Shown here: piece by piece, positions 9,466 to 18,579 of the stretch
Numbering within the stretch: position 1 is the stretch's first letter
Layout: every line of letters starts with the position of its first letter
Assembly (NCBI GenBank): GCA_902585045.1
Contig: CACICB010000001.1
Coordinates: 151,403-215,402, forward strand
Length of the DNA stretch: 64,000 nt
Reading direction: 5' to 3'
From: an uncultured Pelagibacteraceae bacterium
GTDB taxonomy: Bacteria; Pseudomonadota; Alphaproteobacteria; Pelagibacterales; Pelagibacteraceae
Notes under the pieces: model-generated
Told to the model about the DNA's origin: nothing
Seen by the model: only the letters and a program-made list of their open reading frames with translations
Databases searched by the model: none
Program-made: the position numbers and the translations under genes

Positions 9466-10719
9466 TTAAGCTACTGATGTTGATGATTTCTTGCCATATG
9501 TGACAATGGGCTCTGAGACACCTTTAACAGAAGATTTATCTACAGTAACTTTGATTACATTATCCATGTCTGGTAACTCAAACATTGTTTTCAACAAGAT
9601 GCTTTCTAATATTGACCTTAATCCTCTTGCCCCTGTTTTCTTGAAGATTGCTTTTTTTGCTATTTCAAATATTGCATCTTCTTTAAATTCTAAAGTTACA
9701 TTTTCAAAATCAAATAATCTTTGATATTGCTTGATTAAAGAATTTTTAGGTTCTGTTAAAATCTTAACTAAAGAAGTCTCATCAAGATCATCCAGTGTGG
9801 CAATAATCGGCATTCTTCCAATAAATTCTGGAATTAAACCATACTTAATTAAATCTTCAGGCTCCAACATTTTCATAATTTCTGAAAGTGGTTGCTCCTT
9901 GTAACTTTTTACTTTTGCACCAAAACCTATAGAACTACCTTTTCCTCTGCTGTCAATAAGTTTATCTAATCCAGCGAAAGCACCACCGCAAATGAATAAA
10001 ATATTAGTAGTATCAACTTGCAAAAATTCTTGTTGAGGGTGTTTTCTACCTCCTTGTGGCGGCACACTCGCCACTGTTCCTTCCATAATTTTTAACAAGG
10101 CCTGTTGAACTCCTTCACCAGAAACATCTCTAGTGATTGATGGGTTTTCTGATTTTCTACTAATTTTATCTACCTCATCTATATAAACAATTCCTCTCTG
10201 AGCTTTTTCAACATTATAATCAGCTGCTTGTAAAAGTTTTAAAATTATATTTTCTACATCCTCACCTACATAACCTGCTTCTGTGAGTGTGGTAGCATCT
10301 GCCATGGTAAAAGGAACATCTAATATTCTTGCTAACGTTTGAGCTAACAAAGTTTTTCCACATCCAGTAGGACCAACAAGTAAAATATTTGACTTTGAAA
10401 GCTCTACATCTTTACTATTTTTAGTTTCATGACTCAATCTCTTGTAATGATTGTGAACTGCCACAGATAAAATTTCTTTTGCAAGCTTTTGTCCAATTAC
10501 ATATTCATCCAAAACACCACAAATTTCTTTTGGAGAAGGAACACCTTCTTGATGTTTGACCAATGAGCTTTTATTTTCCTCTTTAATGATATCCATGCAA
10601 AGCTCGACGCACTCATCACAAATAAATACGGTAGGACCAGCAATTAGTTTTCTAACTTCGTGTTGGCTTTTTCCACAAAACGAACAATATAAAATATTTT
10701 TATTATTTTTTTCAGTCAT
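9466..10719 (-). CDS. clpX: ClpX, ATPase subunit of the Clp protease
   Basis: Hexameric AAA+ unfoldase that feeds substrates to ClpP; 417 residues, normal length. The N-terminal zinc-binding domain is intact with Cys12/Cys15 and Cys34/Cys37. Walker A GPTGCGKT is at 116-123, Walker B reads [10 protein letters not shown], and the pore and ClpP-contact loops follow (IGFGAKVK region). It lies 79 bases downstream of clpP and 50 upstream of lon, so it is probably in the same transcript. Confidence 0.98.
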   Translation of the reverse strand: MTEKNNKNILYCSFCGKSQHEVRKLIAGPTVFICDECVELCMDIIKEENKSSLVKHQEGVPSPKEICGVLDEYVIGQKLAKEILSVAVHNHYKRLSHETKNSKDVELSKSNILLVGPTGCGKTLLAQTLARILDVPFTMADATTLTEAGYVGEDVENIILKLLQAADYNVEKAQRGIVYIDEVDKISRKSENPSITRDVSGEGVQQALLKIMEGTVASVPPQGGRKHPQQEFLQVDTTNILFICGGAFAGLDKLIDSRGKGSSIGFGAKVKSYKEQPLSEIMKMLEPEDLIKYGLIPEFIGRMPIIATLDDLDETSLVKILTEPKNSLIKQYQRLFDFENVTLEFKEDAIFEIAKKAIFKKTGARGLRSILESILLKTMFELPDMDNVIKVTVDKSSVKGVSEPIVTYGKKSSTSVA

Positions 10720-10798
10720 ATCGAATCAATAAGGTTAATATAAAACTCTAAAATCATGTTATCAAGTTGAAGTTGTGTTTATAGCTATATCTTGTGTT

Positions 10799-11425
10799 TT
10801 ATTTTCTTTTTTCCACAACTGAATCAATTAAGCCAAATTTTTTAGCCTCATCAGCTGTCATAAAATTATCTCTCTCTAAAGCATCGGATATTTCATTAAC
10901 GGATTTTCCTGTGTGTTTGGAATAAATTTTATTTAGCCTCTCTTTTAATGATAAAATTTCTTTTGCATGAATTTGAATATCAGTTGCTTGACCTTGAAAT
11001 CCAGCTGATGGTTGATGGACCATAATTCTAGAATTTGGTAGAGAATATCTTTTACCTTTTTCGCCAGCAGCCAATAAAAAAGAGCCCATGGATGAAGCTT
11101 GTCCTATACACAAAGTAGAGACAGGAGAGTTTATATATTGCATTGTGTCATAAATACCTAAACCAGCTGTAACCAATCCTCCTGGACTATTAATATAAAA
11201 ATTTATCTCTTTATTTGGATTTTCTGACTCTAAAAATAAAAGTTGAGCGGTAACTAATGAGGCAACAGCATCATTCACAGGACCTACTAAAAAAACAATT
11301 CGTTCTTTTAAAAGTCTTGAGTAAATATCATAAGCTCTTTCCCCTTTGCTTGTTTGCTCAACAACCATTGGGATGAGACTATTCATTTTTTCATCAAATT
11401 GACGACTCATAGATGTTTTATACAA
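10799..11425 (-). CDS. clpP: ClpP, proteolytic subunit of the Clp protease
   Basis: Serine peptidase that forms the tetradecameric barrel partnered by ClpX. 208 residues. The catalytic triad is Ser112 (GQASSMGS), His137 (MVHQPSAG) and Asp186 (LERDNFMT). The N-terminal segment before [11 protein letters not shown] resembles the short propeptide or axial loop. A second ATG five codons in (10 bases from the start of the SRQFDEK segment) is an alternative start; I keep the longer frame. It is 7 bases downstream of tig. Confidence 0.98.
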   Translation of the reverse strand: MYKTSMSRQFDEKMNSLIPMVVEQTSKGERAYDIYSRLLKERIVFLVGPVNDAVASLVTAQLLFLESENPNKEINFYINSPGGLVTAGLGIYDTMQYINSPVSTLCIGQASSMGSFLLAAGEKGKRYSLPNSRIMVHQPSAGFQGQATDIQIHAKEILSLKERLNKIYSKHTGKSVNEISDALERDNFMTADEAKKFGLIDSVVEKRK

Positions 11426-11432
11426 CTATTGG

Positions 11433-12803
11433 TTACTTTTTACTAATTTTTTTTGATTTTGTCTTATTTTTAGCTTGGGATGAGGTTTTAGTTTTCTCAT
11501 TAACTATATTTGGTTTATTGAATTCTGCAATAATTTTTTCAGCCTCTTTTTCATTAACCTCTTTGGTAGTAACATTAATTTTTGATTTAATAAGTTCTAA
11601 AATTTTTTCTTCATAGATTGAACCTTTCAGGCTCTGGAATGCGCTAGGATTTTTTTTATAATAATCTATAACCATTTTTTCTTGACCTGGCATACCTTGT
11701 ATTTGCTTTTGTATTTGATTTTTAACTTCATCATCCGATACTTTAAGATTATTTTTTTCACCATATTCATTCAATAATAATCCAAGTTTGATCCTTGATT
11801 TAGCAAGTTTTTCATTGTTTATTTTATTTTTTTCTTTTTCGTCAGGTTTAAGATTTTGTGTCAATATTGAAATTTCTTGATCAATCAGATTTTGAGGTAA
11901 TTCTACCTCGTGATTTTTTTCAATTTGGTCTAAAATTTCTTTTTTAGTTTTTGAATTTAATACTTGTAAATATTGACTTGAAATTTGTTTTTCTATTAAA
12001 GATTTTAAATCTTTAATATCTTTTGCTCCCATTAATTTTGCAAAATTATCATCTATTTTAACATCTTTAGGTTTTTTTATATTTAAAATTTTACATTCAA
12101 ATTTCGCTTTTTTATTCGCGAGTTCTTTTTTAGGATGATTTGCTGGAAGAGTTGCGTCTAATTTTTTTATGTCATTTTTCTTTACTCCAATTAATTGTTT
12201 GTCAAAACCTCCAAGAAAAAGGTCTTTACCTAGTTCTAGTTGTACTCCCTTGCCTTCACTTCCCTCAAATTTACTTTCATCAACGGTAGCTGAATAATCA
12301 AAAATAACCTGATCACCGTTTATTGCTTTTTCGTTTTCACTTTTATCCTCAAATTGTTTATTTTGATCAGCTATTTGTTTTAATCTTTCATCAATGGTTT
12401 TACCTTCTATTTTTACTTTAAAACTTGTAGCTTTAAATTTATCAAAACTTTGTAAATTTACACTTGGTAAACAATCTATCTGAAGCTCATAGTTTAAATC
12501 TTTGCCTTCACCAAATTGTTTTAAATCAATTTTTGGCTGTCCAGCAATTTTAAGTTTTTTTTCATCTATCGCTTTAGCGGTTGTTTCTCTCAAAATTTTA
12601 TCTACCACCTCTCCATAAATTGATTTACCAAATTGACTTTTTATTACTGCAGGCGGAACTTTTCCAGGCCTAAAACCTTTTAAGGCAACTTCTTTTTGAA
12701 GCTCTTTAAGTCTTTCATCCAATTTAGTTTGTACATTCTTTTTATCTACTATTACAGATAAGATTGTCCTTAAACCTTTTTTTGATTTTACTTCTACTTT
12801 CAT
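11433..12803 (-). CDS. tig: Trigger factor
   Basis: Ribosome-bound chaperone and peptidyl-prolyl isomerase, 456 residues. The N-terminal ribosome-binding domain carries GFRPGKVPPAVIKSQFG (about 42-58). The FKBP-like domain spans about 150-240 (DQVIFDYSATVDESKFEG), and a long helical C-terminal arm ends in a Lys-rich tail. It is first in the tig-clpP-clpX-lon group. The ATG at 12803 is only 7 bases after the encoded CCA of tRNA-Leu, so any ribosome-binding site would lie inside the tRNA; none of the usual AGGAG type is seen. Confidence 0.97.
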   Translation of the reverse strand: MKVEVKSKKGLRTILSVIVDKKNVQTKLDERLKELQKEVALKGFRPGKVPPAVIKSQFGKSIYGEVVDKILRETTAKAIDEKKLKIAGQPKIDLKQFGEGKDLNYELQIDCLPSVNLQSFDKFKATSFKVKIEGKTIDERLKQIADQNKQFEDKSENEKAINGDQVIFDYSATVDESKFEGSEGKGVQLELGKDLFLGGFDKQLIGVKKNDIKKLDATLPANHPKKELANKKAKFECKILNIKKPKDVKIDDNFAKLMGAKDIKDLKSLIEKQISSQYLQVLNSKTKKEILDQIEKNHEVELPQNLIDQEISILTQNLKPDEKEKNKINNEKLAKSRIKLGLLLNEYGEKNNLKVSDDEVKNQIQKQIQGMPGQEKMVIDYYKKNPSAFQSLKGSIYEEKILELIKSKINVTTKEVNEKEAEKIIAEFNKPNIVNEKTKTSSQAKNKTKSKKISKK

Positions 12804-12810
12804 AATTATT

Positions 12811-12895
12811 TGGTGGGCAAGAAGAGACTCGAACTCTTAAGCCTTGCGGCACTGGTTTCTAAGACCAGCGCGTATACCAATTCCGCCACTTGCCC
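12811..12895 (-). tRNA. tRNA-Leu (UAG)
   Basis: 85-base class II tRNA on the reverse strand. The acceptor GGGCAAG pairs with CTTGCCC, the anticodon stem CTGGT/ACCAG encloses CTTAGAA with anticodon TAG, a variable arm contains TGCCGCAAGGC, and the T-arm has GAGTTCGAGTCTC. CCA is encoded at 12811-12813. It is followed after 7 bases by the tig start codon. Confidence 0.97.
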
Positions 12896-12923
12896 AATGT
12901 TAACGAATTTCTTATATATCAAA

Positions 12924-13985
12924 TTAATTTTTTGTTAAACGGTAAAGTCTATAATAAATTATCACATAGATTAACAAAAGCATAAAAAACCAATATTTAC
13001 TTAAGTCTGGTTTATCTGAAAAATATATCCCGGGTATAATTAAAATTAGAAAATTAAAGTTTACAAAAATTGAGTTTAAGAAATTACTTTTCTCTTTCCC
13101 ATAAATTGTAGAAATCTTGTAAAAACTTAGCATATGTAAGTGGCTATCATCTGGATAGAAAGGAGATTTTCGATTGTATAATTTTCTAAAAAAAGAGAAA
13201 AATACCTCAAAAAAAAGATAAAACAAAAGAGTACAGAAAAAAAATGAAGAAATATTAGAATTTAAATTGTTAGTAATAATTACATTTAAAGCGAGTAATG
13301 ATCCTAAAAGATAAGCACCTCCATCGCCAAGGAAGATTTTCGCTCTCGGAAAATTAAATAATAAAAAGGAAAGTAAAATAATTATTTGACCGATAAGTAT
13401 AAAGGATAACTCGAAATGTGAATTTTCTAAATTAATATATATTAATACAGAATTAATTATTAATAAATGAATTGTAAGCATACCATTAAATCCATCAATT
13501 AAATTTGCACCATTTATTATAAATAAAAAACACAAAACTACAAAAATTGAAGATAGAAAATTATTTTCAATAATTGATTTTAAAAAAATTAATTCTACGT
13601 GAAGAATTTTTAATTCAAAAAAATATATAAAGGAAAACAGAGTAATAATCATTAATATTAGTCTTTTCGTTGGAGTAATTTTAATTTTAAGATCATCTAA
13701 AAAACCTACAAAAAATATTATTGAACTTAAGAAAATATAGTTGAGTAAAACATTTGAAAATAGCAAATAATATATTCCAAAAAGAATATAAAAAGAAAAC
13801 AAAACTGCAATCCCGCCACCTCTGCTAATCGGATTTTCATGAAATGCTTGAGGTTTTGCAAAATCCATATCTAAAAGTATTCCGCTTTTTATTTTATGAG
13901 AATATTTACTTACTAGTAAAAAAATAAAAAAACTAATTAACGCAAAAATAGATAAAAAGCTTGCTTCAATTGACTCGTTTTCCAT
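12924..13985 (-). CDS. WecA/MraY-like polyprenyl-phosphate sugar-1-phosphate transferase
   Basis: 353-residue polytopic membrane enzyme of glycosyltransferase family 4, which moves a sugar-1-phosphate from a UDP-sugar to undecaprenyl phosphate and so starts a surface polysaccharide. The family motifs are present: GFLDDLK (Asp97-Asp98), NGANLIDGFNGM (Asp164), FLGDGGAYLLGS (218-229) and a late SHLHML histidine motif. About ten hydrophobic segments are visible. It looks like WecA/TagO rather than MraY because of the HLH motif and gene context. It overlaps the EamA gene by 20 bases. The exact sugar cannot be read from sequence. Confidence 0.88.
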   Translation of the reverse strand: MENESIEASFLSIFALISFFIFLLVSKYSHKIKSGILLDMDFAKPQAFHENPISRGGGIAVLFSFYILFGIYYLLFSNVLLNYIFLSSIIFFVGFLDDLKIKITPTKRLILMIITLFSFIYFFELKILHVELIFLKSIIENNFLSSIFVVLCFLFIINGANLIDGFNGMLTIHLLIINSVLIYINLENSHFELSFILIGQIIILLSFLLFNFPRAKIFLGDGGAYLLGSLLALNVIITNNLNSNISSFFFCTLLFYLFFEVFFSFFRKLYNRKSPFYPDDSHLHMLSFYKISTIYGKEKSNFLNSIFVNFNFLILIIPGIYFSDKPDLSKYWFFMLLLIYVIIYYRLYRLTKN

Positions 13986-14889
13986 TTAATTCTAATCCTT
14001 TATTGTGTTTTTTAAAAATATAGATTCCTGAAAGAATTATAGCTAATGATAGTAAAACTCTCCATGTAATTATTTCATCCATTAAGAAAAAGCCAAAAAA
14101 AATTCCAAAAATTGGAATTAAATATGCTACTTGTGTTTGAAAAACTAATCCATTTACAGTCAGTATTCTAAATCTTATAAGCCAAGCAAAGCCAGTTGCT
14201 ACGACTCCTAAATAAAGTAGTGAAATAGTTGAGGCAAATGTTGGGTTAGAATTCCAAGGTGTTTCAATAATAAGTGAAAAAGGTAAAAGAAAAATTACTG
14301 ACCATAAGGTTGTAGATGTGGTGACATTCTCATTTTTTTTATTTTTTAACTTTAAGGTAAGTAAACCGCCTATACAGTAAAATGTTGATCCTAATATAGT
14401 AATTAAAGCATAAAAGTAATTTTCGCTATTAATAATTACTTTATCAAAAAATAATAATATTATCCCACTGAATCCAATTAAAACTCCCATGGATTTTGGA
14501 ACAGATAGTTTTTCATCTTTTAAAAAAAAATGTGCTAAGATAGATCCGCTTAAAGGAGTTGTGCTCATTAAAATTGCTGCTAGATAACTGTTTATCATTG
14601 AGGTACCTATTGCAATCAAAACAAACGGTATAGAAATATTGCATAGTCCAATTAAAGCATATAATTTCCAATTATTGTTAAATGCTTCAATTTTAATTTT
14701 CCTAAATTTACATAAAAGAAGTAAGGGTATGCTGGCAAATATTACCCTAACTAAAGCTAGCGTGAAAGGTTCATATGAATAAGTTGCTATCTTTATATTA
14801 AAAAAAGCTGAGCCCCAAATTATGGACAATAATATTAACAGTGATAAATCAAAGGAGTTAGCTTCTCTCATTTCAAGTTTAAATTGCAC
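13966..14889 (-). CDS. EamA/DMT-superfamily permease
   Basis: 307-residue inner-membrane protein with ten hydrophobic helices arranged as two EamA repeats. The first opens with LSIIWGSAFFNIKIA and the second begins around residue 155. The RhaT/YdcZ-like transporters of this superfamily export or take up small metabolites such as amino acids and nucleotides, but the substrate here is unknown. Its stop overlaps the start of the WecA-like gene by 20 bases. The start at 14889 is divergent from glnA, with about 108 bases between. Confidence 0.85.
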   Translation of the reverse strand: MQFKLEMREANSFDLSLLILLSIIWGSAFFNIKIATYSYEPFTLALVRVIFASIPLLLLCKFRKIKIEAFNNNWKLYALIGLCNISIPFVLIAIGTSMINSYLAAILMSTTPLSGSILAHFFLKDEKLSVPKSMGVLIGFSGIILLFFDKVIINSENYFYALITILGSTFYCIGGLLTLKLKNKKNENVTTSTTLWSVIFLLPFSLIIETPWNSNPTFASTISLLYLGVVATGFAWLIRFRILTVNGLVFQTQVAYLIPIFGIFFGFFLMDEIITWRVLLSLAIILSGIYIFKKHNKGLELNGKRVN

Positions 14890-14997
14890 TCATGTGATTA
14901 ATGCATAGCTGTTATATATTTTTAGTTATACTCTAATAAAACACCTTATATATTGTCAGCTCGAAATTAAAACAATTAAATTAATAAGAGGATTAAA

Positions 14998-16404
14998 ATG
15001 AGTTCTAAAAATATTTTAAAGCTTATGAAAGATAAGCAAGTAGAATTCGTAGATTTGAGATTTACAGATCCAAAAGGTAAATTACAACATTTAACAATGG
15101 ACGCTACTGTGGTTGACGAGGATATGCTAACCAAAGGAGTATTTTTTGACGGGTCATCAATAGCAGGTTGGAAAGCAATAAATGAATCTGATATGATTTT
15201 AAAACCTGATTTAGAAAGACCAATAATTGATCCTTTTAACTCTCATACTACTTTAAATATTTTCTGCGATATTTTAGACGCAGTAAAAAAAGATCCTTAT
15301 GAAAGAGATCCAAGAGGTACAGCAAAGAAAGCTGAGGCTTATCTTAATAAAACTGGTATAGGAGACAAATCTTATTTTGGACCAGAGCCTGAATTTTTTG
15401 TATTTGATGACGTTAGATATAAAAACGATATGAACGAAACAAGCTTCTCTATTGATAGTTCAGAAGGTCCTTATAATACTGGGAAAAAATATGAAAATGG
15501 TAACTTAGGTCATAGACCAGGAGTAAAAGGAGGCTATTTCCCTGTACCCCCTGTAGATAGTGCACAAGACATGAGAGGTGAGTATTTAAAAGCTCTAAAA
15601 GATATGGGAGTAAAGGTAGAAAAACACCACCACGAAGTTGCTCCAAGTCAACACGAACTTGGTATGTATTTTGGAACTTTAACTAATCAAGCTGATAATG
15701 TCCAACTTTATAAATACGCAGTTCAAATGGTAACTCATTCATTTGGTAAGACAGCAACTTTTATGCCAAAACCAGTAAAAGGAGATAACGGTTCAGGAAT
15801 GCATTGTCACCAATCGATTTGGAAAGGTAATACTCCTTTATTCATGGGTAAAGAATATGCAGGTCTCTCAAAAGATGCACTTTACTATATCGGAGGAATT
15901 TTAAAACACGCTAGAGCAATTAATGCGTTTTCAAATGCGACTACAAATAGTTATAAAAGATTAATACCAGGTTTTGAGGCTCCCGTTATACTAGCTTATT
16001 CAGCTAGAAATAGGTCTGCTTCATGTAGAATACCTGTAATAATGAACCCAAAAGCCGCTAGAATGGAAATACGATTTCCAGATGCCGCGGGCAATCCTTA
16101 CCTAACTTTTGCTTCAATGCTAATGGCAGGTATAGATGGGATAAAGAATAAAATTGATCCTGGTAAAGCTTTTGATCAAGATTTGTACTCTTTATCTGAG
16201 GATGAAGTAAAAAAACTTCCAACAGTTTGTGGGTCTTTACGTGAAGCTATGCAAAATCTCGATAAAGACAGAAAATTTTTGACCCAAGGGGGTGTTTTTA
16301 CTGATGATCAAATCGATGCTTACATAGAACTTAAATTTCAAGAAATATACAATTTTGAGCATACTCCTCATCCTATTGAGTTTGAGATGTATTACAGTGG
16401 CTAA
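14998..16404 (+). CDS. glnA: Glutamine synthetase, type I
   Basis: Dodecameric ammonia-assimilation enzyme (glutamate + NH3 + ATP to glutamine), 468 residues as in E. coli. GS signatures are visible: FDGSSIAGW (about 50-58), the metal and nucleotide motif KPVKGDNGSGMHCHQS and NRSASCRIP. The adenylylation tyrosine is kept as Tyr397 in DLYSLSEDE, so control by GlnE-type adenylylation is plausible. An AAGAGGA ribosome-binding site lies just before the ATG. The 108-base leader region shows no obvious sigma-54 -24/-12 pair and I see no riboswitch fold. It stands alone, without glnB next to it. Confidence 0.98.
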   Translation: MSSKNILKLMKDKQVEFVDLRFTDPKGKLQHLTMDATVVDEDMLTKGVFFDGSSIAGWKAINESDMILKPDLERPIIDPFNSHTTLNIFCDILDAVKKDPYERDPRGTAKKAEAYLNKTGIGDKSYFGPEPEFFVFDDVRYKNDMNETSFSIDSSEGPYNTGKKYENGNLGHRPGVKGGYFPVPPVDSAQDMRGEYLKALKDMGVKVEKHHHEVAPSQHELGMYFGTLTNQADNVQLYKYAVQMVTHSFGKTATFMPKPVKGDNGSGMHCHQSIWKGNTPLFMGKEYAGLSKDALYYIGGILKHARAINAFSNATTNSYKRLIPGFEAPVILAYSARNRSASCRIPVIMNPKAARMEIRFPDAAGNPYLTFASMLMAGIDGIKNKIDPGKAFDQDLYSLSEDEVKKLPTVCGSLREAMQNLDKDRKFLTQGGVFTDDQIDAYIELKFQEIYNFEHTPHPIEFEMYYSG

Positions 16405-17477
16405 TTTTTAGAAGTTTCTTTTGAAAATTTTTCTCTAATAAATATTCTCATTTTTTTCTCATAAAAAATAAAACTTATTTGTGAAAAACCAAACACAAGC
16501 ATTATATAAGATAAGAAAAAAATCTTTGATTGAAATATTGCCGTTCCAATATCAAATTCTTTAATAAAAATTATTATAAGTATTTGAATTGGAACATGCC
16601 ATAAATATGTTCCATATGTAAGATTTCCTAAAAAGCAAAAAATTCTACTGATTTTTTTTGTGATCGTTTTTTCCAGGCTAAGAAAAATAATAATTATACT
16701 TGGCAAAAACATAAATATCTTAAAATTTCCTATTAGTGATAAGATAAATAAAATTATTCCTAAGCTGAATAAAGTTAGATTATTTTTAAATTTTAAAAAT
16801 AAATAATAAACAAGCACTCCCTCAAAAAATAAAATTGAACAAGTTAGAAAATATTTTGGAAAATATATTAAGTATTCTTCACTTAAAACTTTTCTAAGGC
16901 ATATAAATGATAACACTAAAACTATAGATTTTAACAACCTAAAATTTTTAAAACTTACTATTAAATAAAAAAATAAAAAGTATATGATTATTTCTATTGA
17001 AACACTCCAAATAGGTCCATTATATGAAGGTCCATTTTCAAATCCCCATCCTGAGATAAAGAATAAATTTAAAAAAAAATGATAAACGTCATTAAAGTTA
17101 TAAATAAGAAAAATTTGAAAATTTTTATTTGAATAGGTTTGAAGAAGCAAAACTATAAATAATGTTAATAAATGGAGGGGGTATAATCTGGCAAAACGAT
17201 TAACAAAAAAGGTTTTGAAGGAGGCATTATTGTATTTAGACAAATAAACATGTGCAAAAACAAAACCAGAAATGATAAAGAAAAAATCTACACCTTTATT
17301 GCCAAAATTATAAAAAATATTAAGAAGTTTATAGAAAGGTTGAATAGATCTGCTTGATAAAATTATCTCCAAATTTGAAAAGGGGTTATACGGCAAATAA
17401 AATTGCTGATAATGCCAAACTAAAACCATGAACGCGCTAATAAACCTTAAAAGTTCAATGCTAGCTACTTTGTTCAT
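16401..17477 (-). CDS. Acyltransferase family 3 (OafA/YrhL-like) membrane protein
   Basis: 358 residues, about ten transmembrane helices. The N-terminal family signature ELLRFISAFMVLVWHYQQF carries the conserved Arg11 and His22, followed by FFFIISGFVFAHVYLSKY. Such proteins O-acetylate or otherwise acylate sugars of lipopolysaccharide or other envelope glycans. There is no C-terminal SGNH domain. It fits with the WecA-like, GT17 and C-methyltransferase genes nearby as part of surface-glycan decoration, but substrate and acyl group are unknown. Its stop is nested with that of glnA in the four bases CTAA. Confidence 0.85.
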   Translation of the reverse strand: MNKVASIELLRFISAFMVLVWHYQQFYLPYNPFSNLEIILSSRSIQPFYKLLNIFYNFGNKGVDFFFIISGFVFAHVYLSKYNNASFKTFFVNRFARLYPLHLLTLFIVLLLQTYSNKNFQIFLIYNFNDVYHFFLNLFFISGWGFENGPSYNGPIWSVSIEIIIYFLFFYLIVSFKNFRLLKSIVLVLSFICLRKVLSEEYLIYFPKYFLTCSILFFEGVLVYYLFLKFKNNLTLFSLGIILFILSLIGNFKIFMFLPSIIIIFLSLEKTITKKISRIFCFLGNLTYGTYLWHVPIQILIIIFIKEFDIGTAIFQSKIFFLSYIMLVFGFSQISFIFYEKKMRIFIREKFSKETSKN

Positions 17478-17496
17478 TCTTTCAGTTTAATATAAA

Positions 17497-17832
17497 TTAT
17501 ATTTTAAAAGACTCTCCGCAGCCACATCTCTCCGTTTCATTCGGATTCTTAAATACAAATTGCGAAGAAAATTTTTCTTTCTTATAATCCATCTCTGTTC
17601 CCAATAAATACATTATAGCCTTGGGATCAATAAAAACCTTTACTCCTTTTTCCTCTATTACTTCCTCGTCAGGTTTAATTTCTTTCGCGTACTCCATCAC
17701 ATAAGACATTCCTGCACAACCACCAGATTTAATACCTACTCTTACTCCTATAGCTGTATTTTCAGCCTTAGACATTATTTGCTTAATTCTATCAGCTGCA
17801 TTATTGCTTAATTTAATTATTTGCTCACTCAT
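17497..17832 (-). CDS. sufA: A-type Fe-S carrier (SufA/IscA family)
   Basis: 111-residue HesB/IscA-family protein with the three conserved cysteines Cys39 (GGCAGMSY), Cys103 and Cys105 (RCGCGESF). It receives clusters from the SufBCD scaffold and passes them to apoproteins. It is the last gene of the suf operon, with a 4-base overlap with sufT. I call it SufA by position; sequence alone does not separate SufA, IscA and ErpA. Confidence 0.93.
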   Translation of the reverse strand: MSEQIIKLSNNAADRIKQIMSKAENTAIGVRVGIKSGGCAGMSYVMEYAKEIKPDEEVIEEKGVKVFIDPKAIMYLLGTEMDYKKEKFSSQFVFKNPNETERCGCGESFKI

Positions 17833-18131
17833 AAATTTAATTCTAGCTTAGCTGCTTCTGACATTTTATCTTTTGTCCATGGAGGATCCCAAACTAATTT
17901 GAGTTCAACATCATCAATCTCGTCAATTTTTAATATATTCTTTTTTACATTGTTTGGCAAACTCTCAGCTACAGGACAATTAGGAGAGGTTAAAGTCATT
18001 TCCACTAGTGCTTTTTTGTTATCAATTACCTCTATTTTATAGATAAGGCCCAATTCAAAAATATTAACTGGAATTTCTGGATCATAAATTTTCTTAATTT
18101 CATTTATAATTTTTTCTTTAATATTATCCAT
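17829..18131 (-). CDS. sufT: SufT-type Fe-S maturation factor (MIP18/DUF59)
   Basis: 100 residues of the MIP18/DUF59 family. It shows the signature DPEIPVNIFELGLIY near residues 17-31 and the motif TLTSPNCPVAESLP with one cysteine near residue 52. SufT homologues help load Fe-S clusters onto client proteins, and the gene is commonly joined to suf operons. It overlaps sufA by 4 bases and follows sufU after 4 bases. Confidence 0.93.
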   Translation of the reverse strand: MDNIKEKIINEIKKIYDPEIPVNIFELGLIYKIEVIDNKKALVEMTLTSPNCPVAESLPNNVKKNILKIDEIDDVELKLVWDPPWTKDKMSEAAKLELNL

Positions 18132-18135
18132 AATT

Positions 18136-18579
18136 TTATACCTTTTTTTCTAAGGCTGATAAAAGAGTATGCCATGCCATAGTAGCACATTTAATTCTCA
18201 TTGGAAATTCTTGGACTCCCGATAAAGAAGATATAGTTGTTATTTGGTTATCTGATAAACTGTTTAAAGTGATTTTTGATTTATTTTTTAACATATTTAA
18301 AAAATCATCCGTAATTTTTTTTGAAATTTGCAAATCTCTACCTTTCAAAGTATCTGTAAGAATGGAAGCTGATGCCAAAGAAATTGCACATCCTTCACCT
18401 TCAAAACTTAGGTCTGAAATATTTTTGTCTTTTTCTAATTTTAAATAAATATGGACTTTATCTCCACACAGGGGATTATGCGCTTTTGCATCATGATTAT
18501 ACCCTTCACACCTACCTTTGTTTCTAGGATTCTTTGCGTGATCTAAAATAATTTCTTGATATAGTTCTTTTAGTTCCAT
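18136..18579 (-). CDS. sufU: SufU/IscU-like sulfur transfer protein
   Basis: 147 residues with Cys38-Gly-Asp40 (NPLCGDK), Cys64 (GEGCAIS) and Cys131 (KCATMAW). Spacing and length match the zinc-dependent SufU of Gram-positive bacteria, which accepts persulfide from SufS and passes it to SufB; this would stand in for SufE, of which no gene is seen here. IscU-type scaffolds carry an HSCB-recruiting LPPVK motif, which I do not see. Its start codon shares one base with the sufS stop. Confidence 0.88.
   Translation of the reverse strand: MELKELYQEIILDHAKNPRNKGRCEGYNHDAKAHNPLCGDKVHIYLKLEKDKNISDLSFEGEGCAISLASASILTDTLKGRDLQISKKITDDFLNMLKNKSKITLNSLSDNQITTISSLSGVQEFPMRIKCATMAWHTLLSALEKKV

Noticed and set aside
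14890..14997. Possible riboswitch or sigma-54 promoter ahead of glnA
   Set aside because: No stable stem or conserved aptamer core is evident and no GG-N10-GC -24/-12 pair was found; only a plain AT-rich leader with a ribosome-binding site.
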